Below, one piece after another: positions 36,255 to 44,977 of a stretch of 64,000 nucleotides of DNA. The notes under the pieces were generated by a model. The model made no database searches and was not told where the DNA came from. It saw only the letters and a program-made list of their open reading frames with translations. Numbering within the stretch: the first letter of the stretch is position 1; each line of letters opens with the position of its first letter. Origin of the DNA: Actinomyces johnsonii (GTDB taxonomy: Bacteria > Actinomycetota > Actinomycetes > Actinomycetales > Actinomycetaceae); contig NZ_VICB01000010.1 in assembly GCF_006546835.1 (NCBI RefSeq), forward strand, positions 62,001 through 126,000, written 5' to 3'. The translations under genes and the position numbers were made by a program.

Positions 36255-37999
36255 ACGGCGCGCTCGCCCGGGTCGCCGGGCGCCTGCGCGGACGCTACGA
36301 CGTCGTCACCGCCGTCTCGCGCCTGGTCGCCCTGGCCTGCCTCGTCGGCCTGGTGGGCGTGCTGCCGTGGCTGTCGGGCAAGGACCCGGCCCTGACCGTT
36401 CTGCGCGCCACCTCCTCCGACCGCGAACCCACCCCCGAGGTGCTGGAGTCCATTCGCAAGAGCATCGGGATCGACGGCGGCCCCCTGCACATGATCGGCC
36501 ACTGGCTCGCCGGACTGGTGCGCGGCGACCTGGGGCGCTCCTGGGTCTCGGGGGCCGACGTCGGGCCGGACGCCGTCGACGCCTTCGGGGTGTCCCTGAG
36601 CCTCATGGCCGCTGCGCTCGGCGTCGGAACGATCGTCGCCGCGACCCTGGTCGTTCCCGCCCTGCGCGACGGGCTGCGAGGGCGGAGACGCCCCCGGGGC
36701 GGAGCCGTCTCCGCGGTCCTTATCTCCCTGCCCGAGTACCTCCTGGCCCCGATCCTCATGCTCGTCCTGGCCGTCTACCTCAGGGTCCTGCCGCCCTTCG
36801 GGTGGGGCAGCCCTGAGAAAGTCATCATGCCCGCCCTCAGCCTGGGCCTGCCCACCGGCGGCTACCTGGGCGGACTCATCTCCGATGCCGTCACCGCCAC
36901 CTTCTCCGAACGATGGGTGGCCACCTGGTCCACCGCCGGCATCCGCGGCCGGGCCCTGGCAGGGGCCGTCCTGCGCCGGGCCCTGGCGCCCCTGACCGGG
37001 CAGATGGCGCTCGTCGTCGTCGCCCTGACCGGCGGGGCGGTCGCCGTGGAGAAGATCTTCGCGATCCCGGGACTCGGGCGAGAGCTCCTGGACGCCGCCA
37101 CCGCCCAGGACGTCCCAGCACTCCAGGCCCAGATCCTGCTACTGCTCGCACTGGCGCTCACCGCCGGCGTCGTCGCCGGGATCCTCCGCCGCCTCCTCAT
37201 GGGGCGAGCCGCCGGCGCCGGGGGCCTGAGCGCACCGCCCCCGATGAACCACTCCGGGCGGGCGGCCCGGGTCATCGCCGGGGTCGGGGCGGGGCTGTTG
37301 GTGGCCATGGTGGCCTGGGGGATCTGGCGCGATCCGTACGCAGTGGTCGCCGACAAGCTCCAGGCCCCCGGCATCGCGCTTCCGCTCGGCTCGGACTCGC
37401 TGGGGCGCGACGTGCTGGCGCGCGTGGCCCACGGAGCGGTCTCCACCGTCACCGGCGCTGTCGCGGTCACGGTCGTCTGCTTCGCTGTCGCCCTGCTCGT
37501 GGGTCTGGTGCCGCGGGCCGCGACCGGGTTCATCGAGGTGGCCAACGCCGCCCCTCCGATCCTGGCCGGGCTCATCGTCGCCGGGGTCTGCGGACCCAGC
37601 GCGACGGGAGCCGCCATCGCCGTGGCCAGCGTCGGGTGGGCGCCGTTGGCTTCCCACGCCGCCGGGCTCGTCGCCGAAGTCCGTCAGCGACCCGACGTCC
37701 TCCTGGCGCCGGTTCTGGGGGAGGGGCGCGCGCGGATCACCCTGACCCGGATCGTGCCCGCCGTCGTCGGCCCCCTGGCGCGCCACGCGGCCCTCAGGCT
37801 CCCGGGCAAGGCCCTGGCCCTGGCGGCACTGGGATTCCTGGGCCTGGGTGCCCAGAGCCCTGCCCCCGAGTGGGGCCTGGTCCTGTCCGACGCACTGCCC
37901 TACATCGAGCGCGCGCCGTGGGCTGTGGCCACGCCCGCCGTGGCCCTCGTGATCCTGGCGGTCACCGCGGTGGCCGCCTCCCGCAGCGCCAGGCGCTGA
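36251..37999 (+). CDS. Fused double ABC permease (DppB-DppC type)
   Basis: 582 residues, GTG overlapping the receptor stop by 4 bases. Two BPD_transp_1 permeases in one chain. Residues about 20-315 are DppB/NikB-like (EKVIMPALSLGLPTGGYLG and the EAA-loop TAGIRGRALAGAVLRRALAP). Residues about 335-582 are DppC/NikC-like (LPLGSDSLGRDVLARVAHG and LGEGRARITLTRIVPA). About 11-12 TM helices in total. These subunits are normally separate proteins. Completes the importer of two ATPases, a receptor and a permease. Confidence 0.9.
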   Translation: MNGALARVAGRLRGRYDVVTAVSRLVALACLVGLVGVLPWLSGKDPALTVLRATSSDREPTPEVLESIRKSIGIDGGPLHMIGHWLAGLVRGDLGRSWVSGADVGPDAVDAFGVSLSLMAAALGVGTIVAATLVVPALRDGLRGRRRPRGGAVSAVLISLPEYLLAPILMLVLAVYLRVLPPFGWGSPEKVIMPALSLGLPTGGYLGGLISDAVTATFSERWVATWSTAGIRGRALAGAVLRRALAPLTGQMALVVVALTGGAVAVEKIFAIPGLGRELLDAATAQDVPALQAQILLLLALALTAGVVAGILRRLLMGRAAGAGGLSAPPPMNHSGRAARVIAGVGAGLLVAMVAWGIWRDPYAVVADKLQAPGIALPLGSDSLGRDVLARVAHGAVSTVTGAVAVTVVCFAVALLVGLVPRAATGFIEVANAAPPILAGLIVAGVCGPSATGAAIAVASVGWAPLASHAAGLVAEVRQRPDVLLAPVLGEGRARITLTRIVPAVVGPLARHAALRLPGKALALAALGFLGLGAQSPAPEWGLVLSDALPYIERAPWAVATPAVALVILAVTAVAASRSARR

Positions 38000-38083
38000 G
38001 CCGGAAGACGGCCACCGATGGTGCGAACCGGGCCTCGACATCGGGCGGTGTGCCACGGCGCGCCGAGCCGCTCTGCTTGAGCC

Positions 38084-38617
38084 TCAGCCCTCCAGGGCGT
38101 GAAGGCGGTCGATCGGGGTGGAGACGGCCTCGCGGGCGCGCACCACGGCCTCCTTATCGGGGGCGTCGTAGAAGCACAGGCACTTGACCGTGTCCTCACG
38201 CACGTAGGTGCGCAGGAAGCTCACCTCCGGGACCTGGGCGTACTTGGGGGAGTTGGCCTTCTTGCGTGCCAGGTAGGTCTCCATCGAGATCTCCTCCGGG
38301 ATGTCCCACTCCACGAGGTAATCGGCCTTGCGGGCCAGCGCGCGCACGTCCTCGATCTGGGCGCCCACGAGGCGTACCTCGTCGGGGCCGGTGACCTCGG
38401 CGCCGGCCGCAGCGGCCCGGACGGCCTCGGTCAGGGCGGCGACGTTGTCGGAGTCGAGTTCGACGACGGTGAAGACGTGCTCGTGGCCGGCGGTGACTTG
38501 CGACTCCAGGACGGAGGCGCCCGCGGCCTCGACGGCCTGCGAGACCTGGGCGATGAGGGCCTGGGCGGCCTCGCGCGACGGGGTTGCGGGGACAAGCTCG
38601 AAGAGCTGGAGCGACAT
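38084..38617 (-). CDS. DUF4242 (nickel-binding SCO4226-like) protein
   Basis: 177 residues, cytoplasmic, AAAGGAG site before the ATG. Two ferredoxin-like halves. The second half, VSFLRTYVREDTVKCLCFYD followed by APDKEAVVRAREA, matches the DUF4242 family, whose Streptomyces member SCO4226 binds nickel. The first half, LQLFELVPATPSREAAQALI, is more divergent. It converges on the Opp/Nik-type importer genes across an 84-base gap, so a shared metal theme is plausible but not shown. No Fur-like box was seen upstream of it. Confidence 0.72.
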   Translation of the reverse strand: MSLQLFELVPATPSREAAQALIAQVSQAVEAAGASVLESQVTAGHEHVFTVVELDSDNVAALTEAVRAAAAGAEVTGPDEVRLVGAQIEDVRALARKADYLVEWDIPEEISMETYLARKKANSPKYAQVPEVSFLRTYVREDTVKCLCFYDAPDKEAVVRAREAVSTPIDRLHALEG

Positions 38618-38904
38618 GGCGGCTCCTTTCCGTAGGGTGTGCGTACCAACCTTGCGGTCCGCCCGAATTATTCCCGCCGGCTCCGGTGAAGTGGGGGTCT
38701 GTTCGCTCTGCGGACTCCCATAGGGATGAATATTTCCAGCTATAGGCAGGTGTGGGAGGTGTTGACCGCCAGCGCTGGTGTGAGCCTCCTCCGGCTCTGC
38801 GCCCAGCTGTGCGTCGCGGGTCTTGGCACCCCGGGTGCGCCGGCGGGCAGATTAAGGCTGCCTGGCGGTTCCGTTGCGCCGGTTCTTGAGGAGATCGGCC
38901 TGAA

Positions 38905-39028
38905 AATGTCCAAATCGGTGACAAAGACCCGAAACAGGTCCAAGGCGTCGGACAAGAACCGCATGATTCCGCGGTTCCATCAGCGGCCTGATCGAGCCGC
39001 AGGCTCCTTTGTCACCGATTTGGACATT
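38905..39028. repeat. Short element with 22-bp perfect terminal inverted repeats
   Basis: Positions 38905-38926 and 39007-39028 are perfect reverse complements separated by 80 bases; an inner AACCGC-8-GCGGTT hairpin lies between. MITE-like size and form, though no target duplication was recognised. It could also act as a terminator for the truncated antitoxin fragment. The surrounding 38618-39057 gap holds no convincing gene. Confidence 0.65.
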
Positions 39029-39057
39029 CTGAGCCCTTCATCGTGATCGGCGGTCGA

Positions 39058-39246
39058 TCAGTCCTCGGTCCGGGTCGTGCTCTGGGGTGCGTTGTCAACC
39101 AGTTCAGCAAGCTGGAGGCGGGGCTCGGCCTCGATGCCAGCCGTGTCGTACTCGGCTTGCTCGGCCTCGGTCATCGAGGCCAGCGACTCCTGCCTGACCT
39201 GCTCCCACGAGGATGTGGCCGTGGAGCTGACTGATGTGGTGCTCAT
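39058..39246 (-). pseudogene. Truncated HTH-type antitoxin remnant
   Basis: 62 residues: MSTTSVSSTATSSWEQVRQE, then SMTEAEQAEYDTAGIEAEPR and LQLAELVDNA. The W..VR...AEYD..IEAE.LQLAELV pattern is the N-terminal part of XRE/HigA-type antitoxins, which normally continue into a helix-turn-helix. Here the frame ends after LVDNA plus a short unrelated tail, 30 bases from the inverted-repeat element. No toxin gene is adjacent, so it reads as a broken toxin-antitoxin relic. Confidence 0.5.
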
Positions 39247-39309
39247 ATGCCTCGTGCGCAACACGTGCGTGCGCCACCGCCGGCTTGAGCCGGGCGGCGG
39301 CCCGCCCGT

Positions 39310-39315
39310 TACGCT
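39310..39315 (+). promoter_or_regulatory. -10 box for leaderless ilvA
   Basis: TACGCT, 7 nt before the GTG at 39323; no Shine-Dalgarno site. Confidence 0.5.
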
Positions 39316-39322
39316 GTTACCC

Positions 39323-40888
39323 GTGAATGAGCTCGACAGCGTCAGCAGCAACGGAACCCCGGCCTGGGACAGCGCCCGCTACCTGCGGGAGATCCTCAAG
39401 GCCCCCGTCTACGAGGCGGCCGAGCACACTCCGCTCCAGGAGATGCCCGCCCTGTCGGCCCGCCTGGGCAACACCGTCGAGGTCAAGCGCGAGGACCTCC
39501 AGTCGGTCCACTCCTTCAAGATCCGCGGCGCCTACAACGCCATGCGCTCCCTGGACCCGGTCGAGCGTGAGCGCGGAGTCGTGACCGCCTCGGCCGGTAA
39601 CCACGCCCAGGGCGTGGCCCGTTCCGCCGCCCTGCTGGGCCTCAGCGCCATCATCGTCATGCCCACCGTCACCCCCCGGATCAAGGTCGACGCCGTCAGG
39701 GCCCTGGGCGGAGAGGTCCGCCTCCACGGGGACAACTTCGACGCCGCCAAGGCCGAGGCCGTGCGCCTGTCCGAGGACGAAGGCTACTCCTACATCGCTC
39801 CTTTCGACGATCCCCGTGTCATCGCCGGTCAGGGCACCATCGGTCTGGAGCTCATCCAGCAGGACGCCCACCTCGACCGCGTCTTCGTACCCGTGGGCGG
39901 CGGGGGCCTGGCCGCCGGCGTTGCCGTCCTCATCAAGCAGCTCATGCCCGCCGTCCAGGTCATCGGCGTCGAGCACGAGGAGTCGGCCTGCCTCAAGGCC
40001 GCCCTGCTGGGCGGCGAGCCCATCACCCTGCACCACGTGGGCCTGTTCGCCGAAGGGGTGGCCGTGCGCCGCATCGGCGAGGAGACCTTCCGCATGTGCC
40101 ACGCCCTGCTCGACGACGTCGTCACCGTCTCCTCTGACGAGACCTCCGCCGCCGTGCGCGACATCTTCGACGACGTGCGCGCCATCTCCGAGCCCTCCGG
40201 CGCCCTGGCCCTGGCCGGCCTCAAGCGCTACGCAGCCGAGCACCACCTGTCCGGCGAGCGCCTGGCCTTCATCCTCTCGGGCGCCAACCTCAACTTCCAC
40301 CAGCTGCGCTACATCTCCGAGCGCTCCGAGATCGGTGAGCAGCGCGAGGCCATCCTCGGGGTGACCATCCCCGAGGAGCAGGGCTCCTTCCTGCGCTTCG
40401 CCTCCGTCCTGGGCGCCCGCTCGGTCACCGAGTTCAACTACCGCCTCTCCGCGGCCCGCGCCGCGACCGACCCCGCCCGCATCTTCGTGGGTGTGCGCAT
40501 CGCCCGCAGCCAGGAGCGCGCCGAGATCGTGGCCGACCTGGAGGAGGCCGGCTACGACGTCATCGACCTCACCGACGACGAGCTCGCCAAGGTACACGTG
40601 CGCTCTATGATCGGCGGGCGCGCCACACCCGGCGTGCCCGAGCGCCTCTTCTCCTTCCTCTTCCCCGAGTCGCCCGGGGCGCTGGCCCACTTCCTGGAAG
40701 TCCTGGGCACCCGCTGGAACATCACCCTGTTCCACTACCGGACCGACGGCGCCGACTACGGCCGCATCCTGTGCGCTTTCGCGGCCGGTCCCGATGACGT
40801 CGAGCTGACCGAGCACATGGACCGGCTCGGCTACTCCTACAATGAGGAGACCACCGACCCCGCCTTCCGCTTCTTCCTGGCTCGCTGA
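39323..40888 (+). CDS. ilvA: Threonine ammonia-lyase, biosynthetic form
   Basis: 521 residues, the long form. Converts threonine to 2-oxobutanoate for isoleucine. PLP lysine in SVHSFKIRGAYNAM, ASAGNHAQGVA, phosphate-binding VGGGGLAAGVAVL, and SGANLNFHQLRYISERSEIG at the domain boundary. Two ACT-like regulatory regions follow (EQGSFLRFASVLG, ESPGALAHFLEVLGTRWNIT), implying feedback by isoleucine/valine. The GTG start is supported by the -10 box 7 nt upstream. Confidence 0.95.
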   Translation: MNELDSVSSNGTPAWDSARYLREILKAPVYEAAEHTPLQEMPALSARLGNTVEVKREDLQSVHSFKIRGAYNAMRSLDPVERERGVVTASAGNHAQGVARSAALLGLSAIIVMPTVTPRIKVDAVRALGGEVRLHGDNFDAAKAEAVRLSEDEGYSYIAPFDDPRVIAGQGTIGLELIQQDAHLDRVFVPVGGGGLAAGVAVLIKQLMPAVQVIGVEHEESACLKAALLGGEPITLHHVGLFAEGVAVRRIGEETFRMCHALLDDVVTVSSDETSAAVRDIFDDVRAISEPSGALALAGLKRYAAEHHLSGERLAFILSGANLNFHQLRYISERSEIGEQREAILGVTIPEEQGSFLRFASVLGARSVTEFNYRLSAARAATDPARIFVGVRIARSQERAEIVADLEEAGYDVIDLTDDELAKVHVRSMIGGRATPGVPERLFSFLFPESPGALAHFLEVLGTRWNITLFHYRTDGADYGRILCAFAAGPDDVELTEHMDRLGYSYNEETTDPAFRFFLAR

Positions 40889-41107
40889 GCCGTGACACCC
40901 TCGCGACCTTGACACTTCGGACGATGGGTTCGGGGCCGGCCGGGGCGCGCTGTGGCAGGTGTCATGCAATAAGGGCTCGCTGTTTCTGTCGGGATTCCCA
41001 TAAGGTTGTTAACAACATGTATCGCGGCCGGACGCGCCATGGCGGCCCATGACGGCCTCAGCCTGACACCGGCCGCACCCCCGACTCGCCATATCAGGAG
41101 AAACACC

Positions 41108-41662
41108 ATGACCCGTCTCGCCGTTGTCGTCGGCTCCGTGCGCCCCAACCGCGTGGGCGGCACCATCGCCCAGTGGGTGGTCGACCAGGCCAACGAGATC
41201 GAGGGCGTCGACGCCGAGCTCGTCGACATCGCCTCCTTCAACCTGCCCCTGTTCGCCGAGGAGATCCCCCCGCGCATGGCGGTCCCCAATGACCCGGCCG
41301 GCGCCGCCTTCGATGAGGCCCTGAAGTCCTTCGACGCCCTGATCTTCGTCACCCCCGAGTACAACTTCTCCATCCCCGGTGCGCTGAAGAACGCCATCGA
41401 CTTCCTCCAGCCCGGCGCCGTGGCCAACAAGGGCGTGGGCGTGGTCGGCTACTCCTACAACGTCGGCATCCGCGCCGTCAGCCACCTCCAGCAGATCCTC
41501 CAGGGCATGGGCGCCACCGTCGTGGCCTCCAACGTGTTCCTGTCGCTCAACACCGACTTCGCCGAGGGCGCCTTCTCGCCGGCCTCCTTCCACGACCCGG
41601 AGGTCCCGGCCATGGTGCGCGACGTCGTCGCCCACTCCGACGCCCTGGCCTCCCTGCGCTGA
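41108..41662 (+). CDS. NADPH-dependent FMN reductase
   Basis: 184 residues. Flavodoxin-like fold: RLAVVVGSVRPNRVGGTIAQW (FMN phosphate loop SVRPNR), FVTPEYNFSIPGALKNAIDF (the family PEYN..PG.LKNAID motif), GVGVVGYSYNVGIRAVSHLQ. ATG with AGGAG upstream. Reduces quinones, azo compounds or FMN with NAD(P)H; the physiological substrate is not evident. Stands alone. Confidence 0.92.
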   Translation: MTRLAVVVGSVRPNRVGGTIAQWVVDQANEIEGVDAELVDIASFNLPLFAEEIPPRMAVPNDPAGAAFDEALKSFDALIFVTPEYNFSIPGALKNAIDFLQPGAVANKGVGVVGYSYNVGIRAVSHLQQILQGMGATVVASNVFLSLNTDFAEGAFSPASFHDPEVPAMVRDVVAHSDALASLR

Positions 41663-41793
41663 GGCGGACGGGGTCGACAGTGGTCCCGGGCCGTCCGGCT
41701 CAGCCCTTCACGTCGCCGTCGGCGGTACCTGCGGGTGCCCCGGCGGTGACGTCGTCTGTGCTCGGGCTGCGGGGGCTCGGGCCGGCGGGTGGG

Positions 41794-41799
41794 TAGGGT
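41794..41799 (+). promoter_or_regulatory. -10 box for a leaderless ABC-class ATPase gene
   Basis: TAGGGT, 7 nt before the ATG at 41807; no Shine-Dalgarno site. Confidence 0.55.
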
Positions 41800-41806
41800 T
41801 TCCACC

Positions 41807-43717
41807 ATGACTGAGCGCAGCGAGCGAGGCGGTTCCCACCGCGACGACAGGGGCGGACGCGGCCACCGGGGCGGCGGCGACCGGGGTTACCGAGGCGGTC
41901 GCGGGGGAGGGGGCCGCGGCTACCGGGATGGCGCCGGCGGTTACCGGGGCGGCGACCGGGGCCGCTCGCGCCGCGTTTACGACGACGAGCCCCGCGACGG
42001 CCTCCTGTCCGACCTCGTGGGCCACCTCCACGCCCTCGACGGGCGCTCCTACGCCGCCTACAAGGCGATCGTCGGGCGCTACCGGGCCCCCGCCGGCTGG
42101 TTCCTGCACATCGACCGCGTCCAGTCTGACCCCTATGCCCCGCCCACGCGCATCCACGTGGACGTGCCCACTGACCTGCACGGCCTGGCCCTGCTCGACG
42201 AGGCCGACCTGCTGGCCGACGTCGACCGGCGCCTGGCCGTGGGCGACTTCCTCACCCGCGAGCTGCACGCGGGCTTCCGCGGTACGGCCCTGTCGATCGC
42301 CTCCCCTGGCCAGGAGATCCTGCAGCGCTCCAGCGTCATACTGCGCCCCGACGAGCAGAAGGAGGGGGCCGGCTGGGTCCTGGAGATCCGCGCCCGCCTG
42401 GCCCTGCCCGCCCAGGGACGCTCCATCCAGGGCCGCGAGGCCTCCCGGATCGTGGGGCGCGACCTCGTGCGCGAGCTGGAGGAGGCCACGGACCTCACCG
42501 GCGAGCGGGGCGACCGGCTCGTGCGCCACGTCGCCATCCTGGAGGACCACCGGGCCCTGAGGGCGGCGGTGGCCCGCAACGGCTGGGTGTCCTTCCTCGC
42601 AGATGGCGCCGTGTTGCCGCGCCGCTCCGGCGTGAGCGATGAGCCCCTGGACGGCGGCGTCCCCCTCCAGGCCCCCGACTCCATGGCCGCCACGGTCGAG
42701 CTGCCCCACGCCGGGAGCGTGCGCGGTACCGTCGTCGAGGCCGGTGTGAGCGTCATCGTCGGAGGCGGCTACCACGGCAAGTCCACGCTGCTGAGCGCCA
42801 TCGAGCGCGGCGTCTACCCGCACGTGCCCGGGGACGGGCGCGAGCTCGTGGCCACGGTTCCCGACGCCGTCAAGGTGCGGGCCGCCGACGGGCGCGCCGT
42901 GACCGGCGTGGACCTGACCCCCTTCATCTCTCACCTGCCGGCCGGGCGCGACACCGCCTCCTTCACCACCCGCAACGCCTCGGGATCCACCTCCCAGGCC
43001 GCCTCCATCATCGAGGCCGTCGAGGCCGGTTCCACCGCACTGCTGCTGGATGAGGACACCTCCGCCACGAACCTGCTCATCCGCGACTCGCGCATGCGCG
43101 AGCTGGTGGCCGCCGAACGTGAGCCCATCACGCCCCTGGTGGACCGCATCACCGCGCTGTTCCGCCAGCGGGGCGTCTCCACGGTCATGGTCATGGGCGG
43201 CTCCGGGGACTACCTGGACGTGGCTGACCGGGTCCTGCTCATGGACGCCTACCACCTGCGCGACGTCACCGAGCAGGCCCGCCGGGTCGTGGCCGACCAG
43301 CCCCGGCCCCTCACCGAGCTGGAGGACTTCGCCGCGCCCAGGCAGCGCGTCCCCGAACCCGCCCCGCCGCGCACCCGCCGGGGCCCCGTGCGCACCCGCG
43401 CCCAGGGCACCTCCACCCTCATCCTGGACCGGGAGGACATCGACATCTCCGACGTCGGCGGCGTCACCGACCCCGGGCAGGCCGAGGCCATCGCCTACGC
43501 CCTGCGCGCCCTGCTGGAGCAGCGCTTCGACGGGGTCTCCCCGCTGCGCGAGTGCCTGGACGATCTCGAGGCCCTGCTCGACGACGAGGGCCTGGACGCC
43601 CTGACCGACGAGCGCGAGCGCCCCGCCTTCCTTGTGCGCCCCCGCATGGTCGACGTCGGCGCGGCCGTCAGCCGCTACCGCAGGCTAGAACTGGCCGGTC
43701 GGACGGACGAGGACTGA
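41807..43717 (+). CDS. Predicted ABC-class ATPase (COG3044/MRB1590-like) with RGG-rich N-terminus
   Basis: 636 residues. Residues 1-55 are Arg/Gly/Asp/Tyr-rich (RGYRGGRGGGGRGYRDG), like RNA-binding RGG tails. Then the family N-terminal domain (LSDLVGHLHALDGRSYAAYK, GWFLHIDRVQSDPYAPPTRI). The ATPase core has Walker A GGGYHGKSTLL, signature-like GSTSQAASIIEA, and Walker B TALLLDEDTSATNLLIRD, followed by VSTVMVMGGSGDYLDVADRV. The C-terminal ~100 residues contain the conserved TSTLILDREDIDISDVGG. No membrane partner: this is a soluble ABC ATPase of the family that includes the trypanosome RNA-editing protein MRB1590, so an RNA-related role is inferred. Confidence 0.85.
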   Translation: MTERSERGGSHRDDRGGRGHRGGGDRGYRGGRGGGGRGYRDGAGGYRGGDRGRSRRVYDDEPRDGLLSDLVGHLHALDGRSYAAYKAIVGRYRAPAGWFLHIDRVQSDPYAPPTRIHVDVPTDLHGLALLDEADLLADVDRRLAVGDFLTRELHAGFRGTALSIASPGQEILQRSSVILRPDEQKEGAGWVLEIRARLALPAQGRSIQGREASRIVGRDLVRELEEATDLTGERGDRLVRHVAILEDHRALRAAVARNGWVSFLADGAVLPRRSGVSDEPLDGGVPLQAPDSMAATVELPHAGSVRGTVVEAGVSVIVGGGYHGKSTLLSAIERGVYPHVPGDGRELVATVPDAVKVRAADGRAVTGVDLTPFISHLPAGRDTASFTTRNASGSTSQAASIIEAVEAGSTALLLDEDTSATNLLIRDSRMRELVAAEREPITPLVDRITALFRQRGVSTVMVMGGSGDYLDVADRVLLMDAYHLRDVTEQARRVVADQPRPLTELEDFAAPRQRVPEPAPPRTRRGPVRTRAQGTSTLILDREDIDISDVGGVTDPGQAEAIAYALRALLEQRFDGVSPLRECLDDLEALLDDEGLDALTDERERPAFLVRPRMVDVGAAVSRYRRLELAGRTDED

Positions 43718-43772
43718 CGGGCAGTCCCTGCACTTTGACTGACGGACCGAGGACTGACGGCCGGCCTCTCGC

Positions 43773-43829
43773 ACTTCGACAAAAACTTCAAAAACGACGC
43801 GGCTCCGGGTCATCTGTGAAGATTTGGTT
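43773..43829. repeat. 39-bp repeat, left copy (degenerate terminator)
   Basis: 43773-43811 matches 44897-44935 with one mismatch. Here the second arm (GTGAAGATTTGG) is diverged, so the hairpin is weakened. It follows the ABC-class ATPase gene. A related GAGGACTGACGG unit occurs twice just upstream (about 43706-43760). Confidence 0.7.
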
Positions 43830-43937
43830 GAAGTGGTCCGCGATGCGGGTGTCCACATCGGCGTTGTCGGTCTCCTGTGTCCACAGGAGGGCAACCGTGT
43901 CGGGTGAGCGCTGTGGCGCCGTGGGCAGCATAGGCGC

Positions 43938-44888
43938 ATGACCACCTCGATCTCCTCCCTGCCCTTGTCCGACGGCGGGGCCCTGCTCCCGCTCCTGTGG
44001 AACGAGACTGGTCTCGACGGCGCCGCGTGTGCGCGTCCGGAACTCAGCCACGACTGGCTGCGAGTCGCCGCAGGCGTCTACGCGCCCCGCTTGGCCTGGC
44101 AGGCGGCCTCGGGGACGGAGCGCTACGGACTGCTGCTCGAGGCGGCGCACCGGAAGTACGGCGAGGATCTGGTGCTGGCGGGTGCCTCCGCCGTCGCCGC
44201 CTACGGGCTGCCGCTGGTGGGGACGGTCCTGCGCAGGGTGGAGGTCGTGGATGGGCGTCCCGGGCGGGTGCGGACCTCCTTGCTGTGGCGCCACGTCCGG
44301 CGTCGCGGCACTGAGGTCGTCAGGGTGGGTAGGCATCTCGCCGTCGCGCTGCCGGACTCACTCATTGACCTGGCTCGGTGGAGCGGGGATATGGCGGGAG
44401 TCGCCGCCATGGACGCGGCCTTGCACAACAGGCTGTGCTCTGCGGAAGCCATGGAGGAGGCGCTGGAACGTCTGCCCGCTACGGCACGTGGTGGCCCTCG
44501 CGCTCGGCAAGCTGTGCGCCTGGCCGACGGCCGATCCGAGTCGCCGGGTGAGTCCATGTCCCGTGTCCGCATGTGGGAGCACTGTCTTCCTCAGCCGGAG
44601 CTGCAGGTGAGTGTGCGGGTCGGGCAGAAGGTCTACATCCTGGACTACTACTGGACGGATCGTGAGGTGGCCGGGGAGTTCGACGGCCGAGTTAAGTACC
44701 GGTCGGCCTCCTTCGGACAGGATCCGGAGGATGTCGTGTGGCGTGAGAAGCTCCGGGAGGACGAGCTGCGGGCCTCGGGCCTGACGGTGGCCCGCTGGAC
44801 GTGGTCGCAGGCCTGGGATGAAGCCGGGGCGCAGATGCTGCGGCGACTGGCCGCTGCGGGGGTCAGACCCATTGGCCGACGCTGGTGA
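43938..44888 (+). CDS. AbiEi-like/Vsr-like nuclease-fold protein
   Basis: 316 residues. The N-terminal two thirds (DWLRVAAGVYAPRLAW, LVLAGASAVAAYGLPLVG, VVRVGRHLAVALPDSLIDLA) resemble the AbiEi-type antitoxin/DUF559-linked proteins abundant in actinobacteria. The C-terminal part has a Vsr/PD-(D/E)XK-like layout: SPGESMSRVRM, LDYYWTDREVAGEFDGRVKY, WREKLREDELRASG, VARWTW. The Glu, Asp and E-F-D-G-x-x-K residues fit a nuclease core, but activity is unproven. No partner toxin or methylase is adjacent. Near-identical 39-bp repeats lie on both sides, suggesting insertion or duplication. Confidence 0.7.
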   Translation: MTTSISSLPLSDGGALLPLLWNETGLDGAACARPELSHDWLRVAAGVYAPRLAWQAASGTERYGLLLEAAHRKYGEDLVLAGASAVAAYGLPLVGTVLRRVEVVDGRPGRVRTSLLWRHVRRRGTEVVRVGRHLAVALPDSLIDLARWSGDMAGVAAMDAALHNRLCSAEAMEEALERLPATARGGPRARQAVRLADGRSESPGESMSRVRMWEHCLPQPELQVSVRVGQKVYILDYYWTDREVAGEFDGRVKYRSASFGQDPEDVVWREKLREDELRASGLTVARWTWSQAWDEAGAQMLRRLAAAGVRPIGRRW

Positions 44889-44896
44889 ATCCCCCA

Positions 44897-44949
44897 ACTT
44901 CGACAAAAACTTCAGAAACGACGCGGCTCCGGGTCGTTTCTGAAGTTTT
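44897..44949. terminator. Bidirectional terminator containing 39-bp repeat, right copy
   Basis: Perfect 17-bp stem (44906-44922 with 44933-44949), 10-nt loop, with A-rich and T-rich flanks. It lies between the convergent nuclease-like gene (plus) and the unknown gene ending at 44978 (minus). Confidence 0.85.
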
Positions 44950-44977
44950 GTTGGTGAGTGAACGTATGGCTTGCACG

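Noticed and set aside
38726-39046. A 106-residue plus-strand gene
   Set aside because: It runs through the inverted-repeat element, has no ribosome site and no protein-like composition.
39317-40969. A 550-codon minus-strand frame opposite ilvA
   Set aside because: Antisense shadow with Gly/Asp/His-rich composition.
43938-44888. Complete toxin-antitoxin pair
   Set aside because: Only the AbiEi-like/nuclease-fold protein is present; no AbiEii-like or other partner adjoins it, and the convergent gene at 44978 shows no toxin motif.
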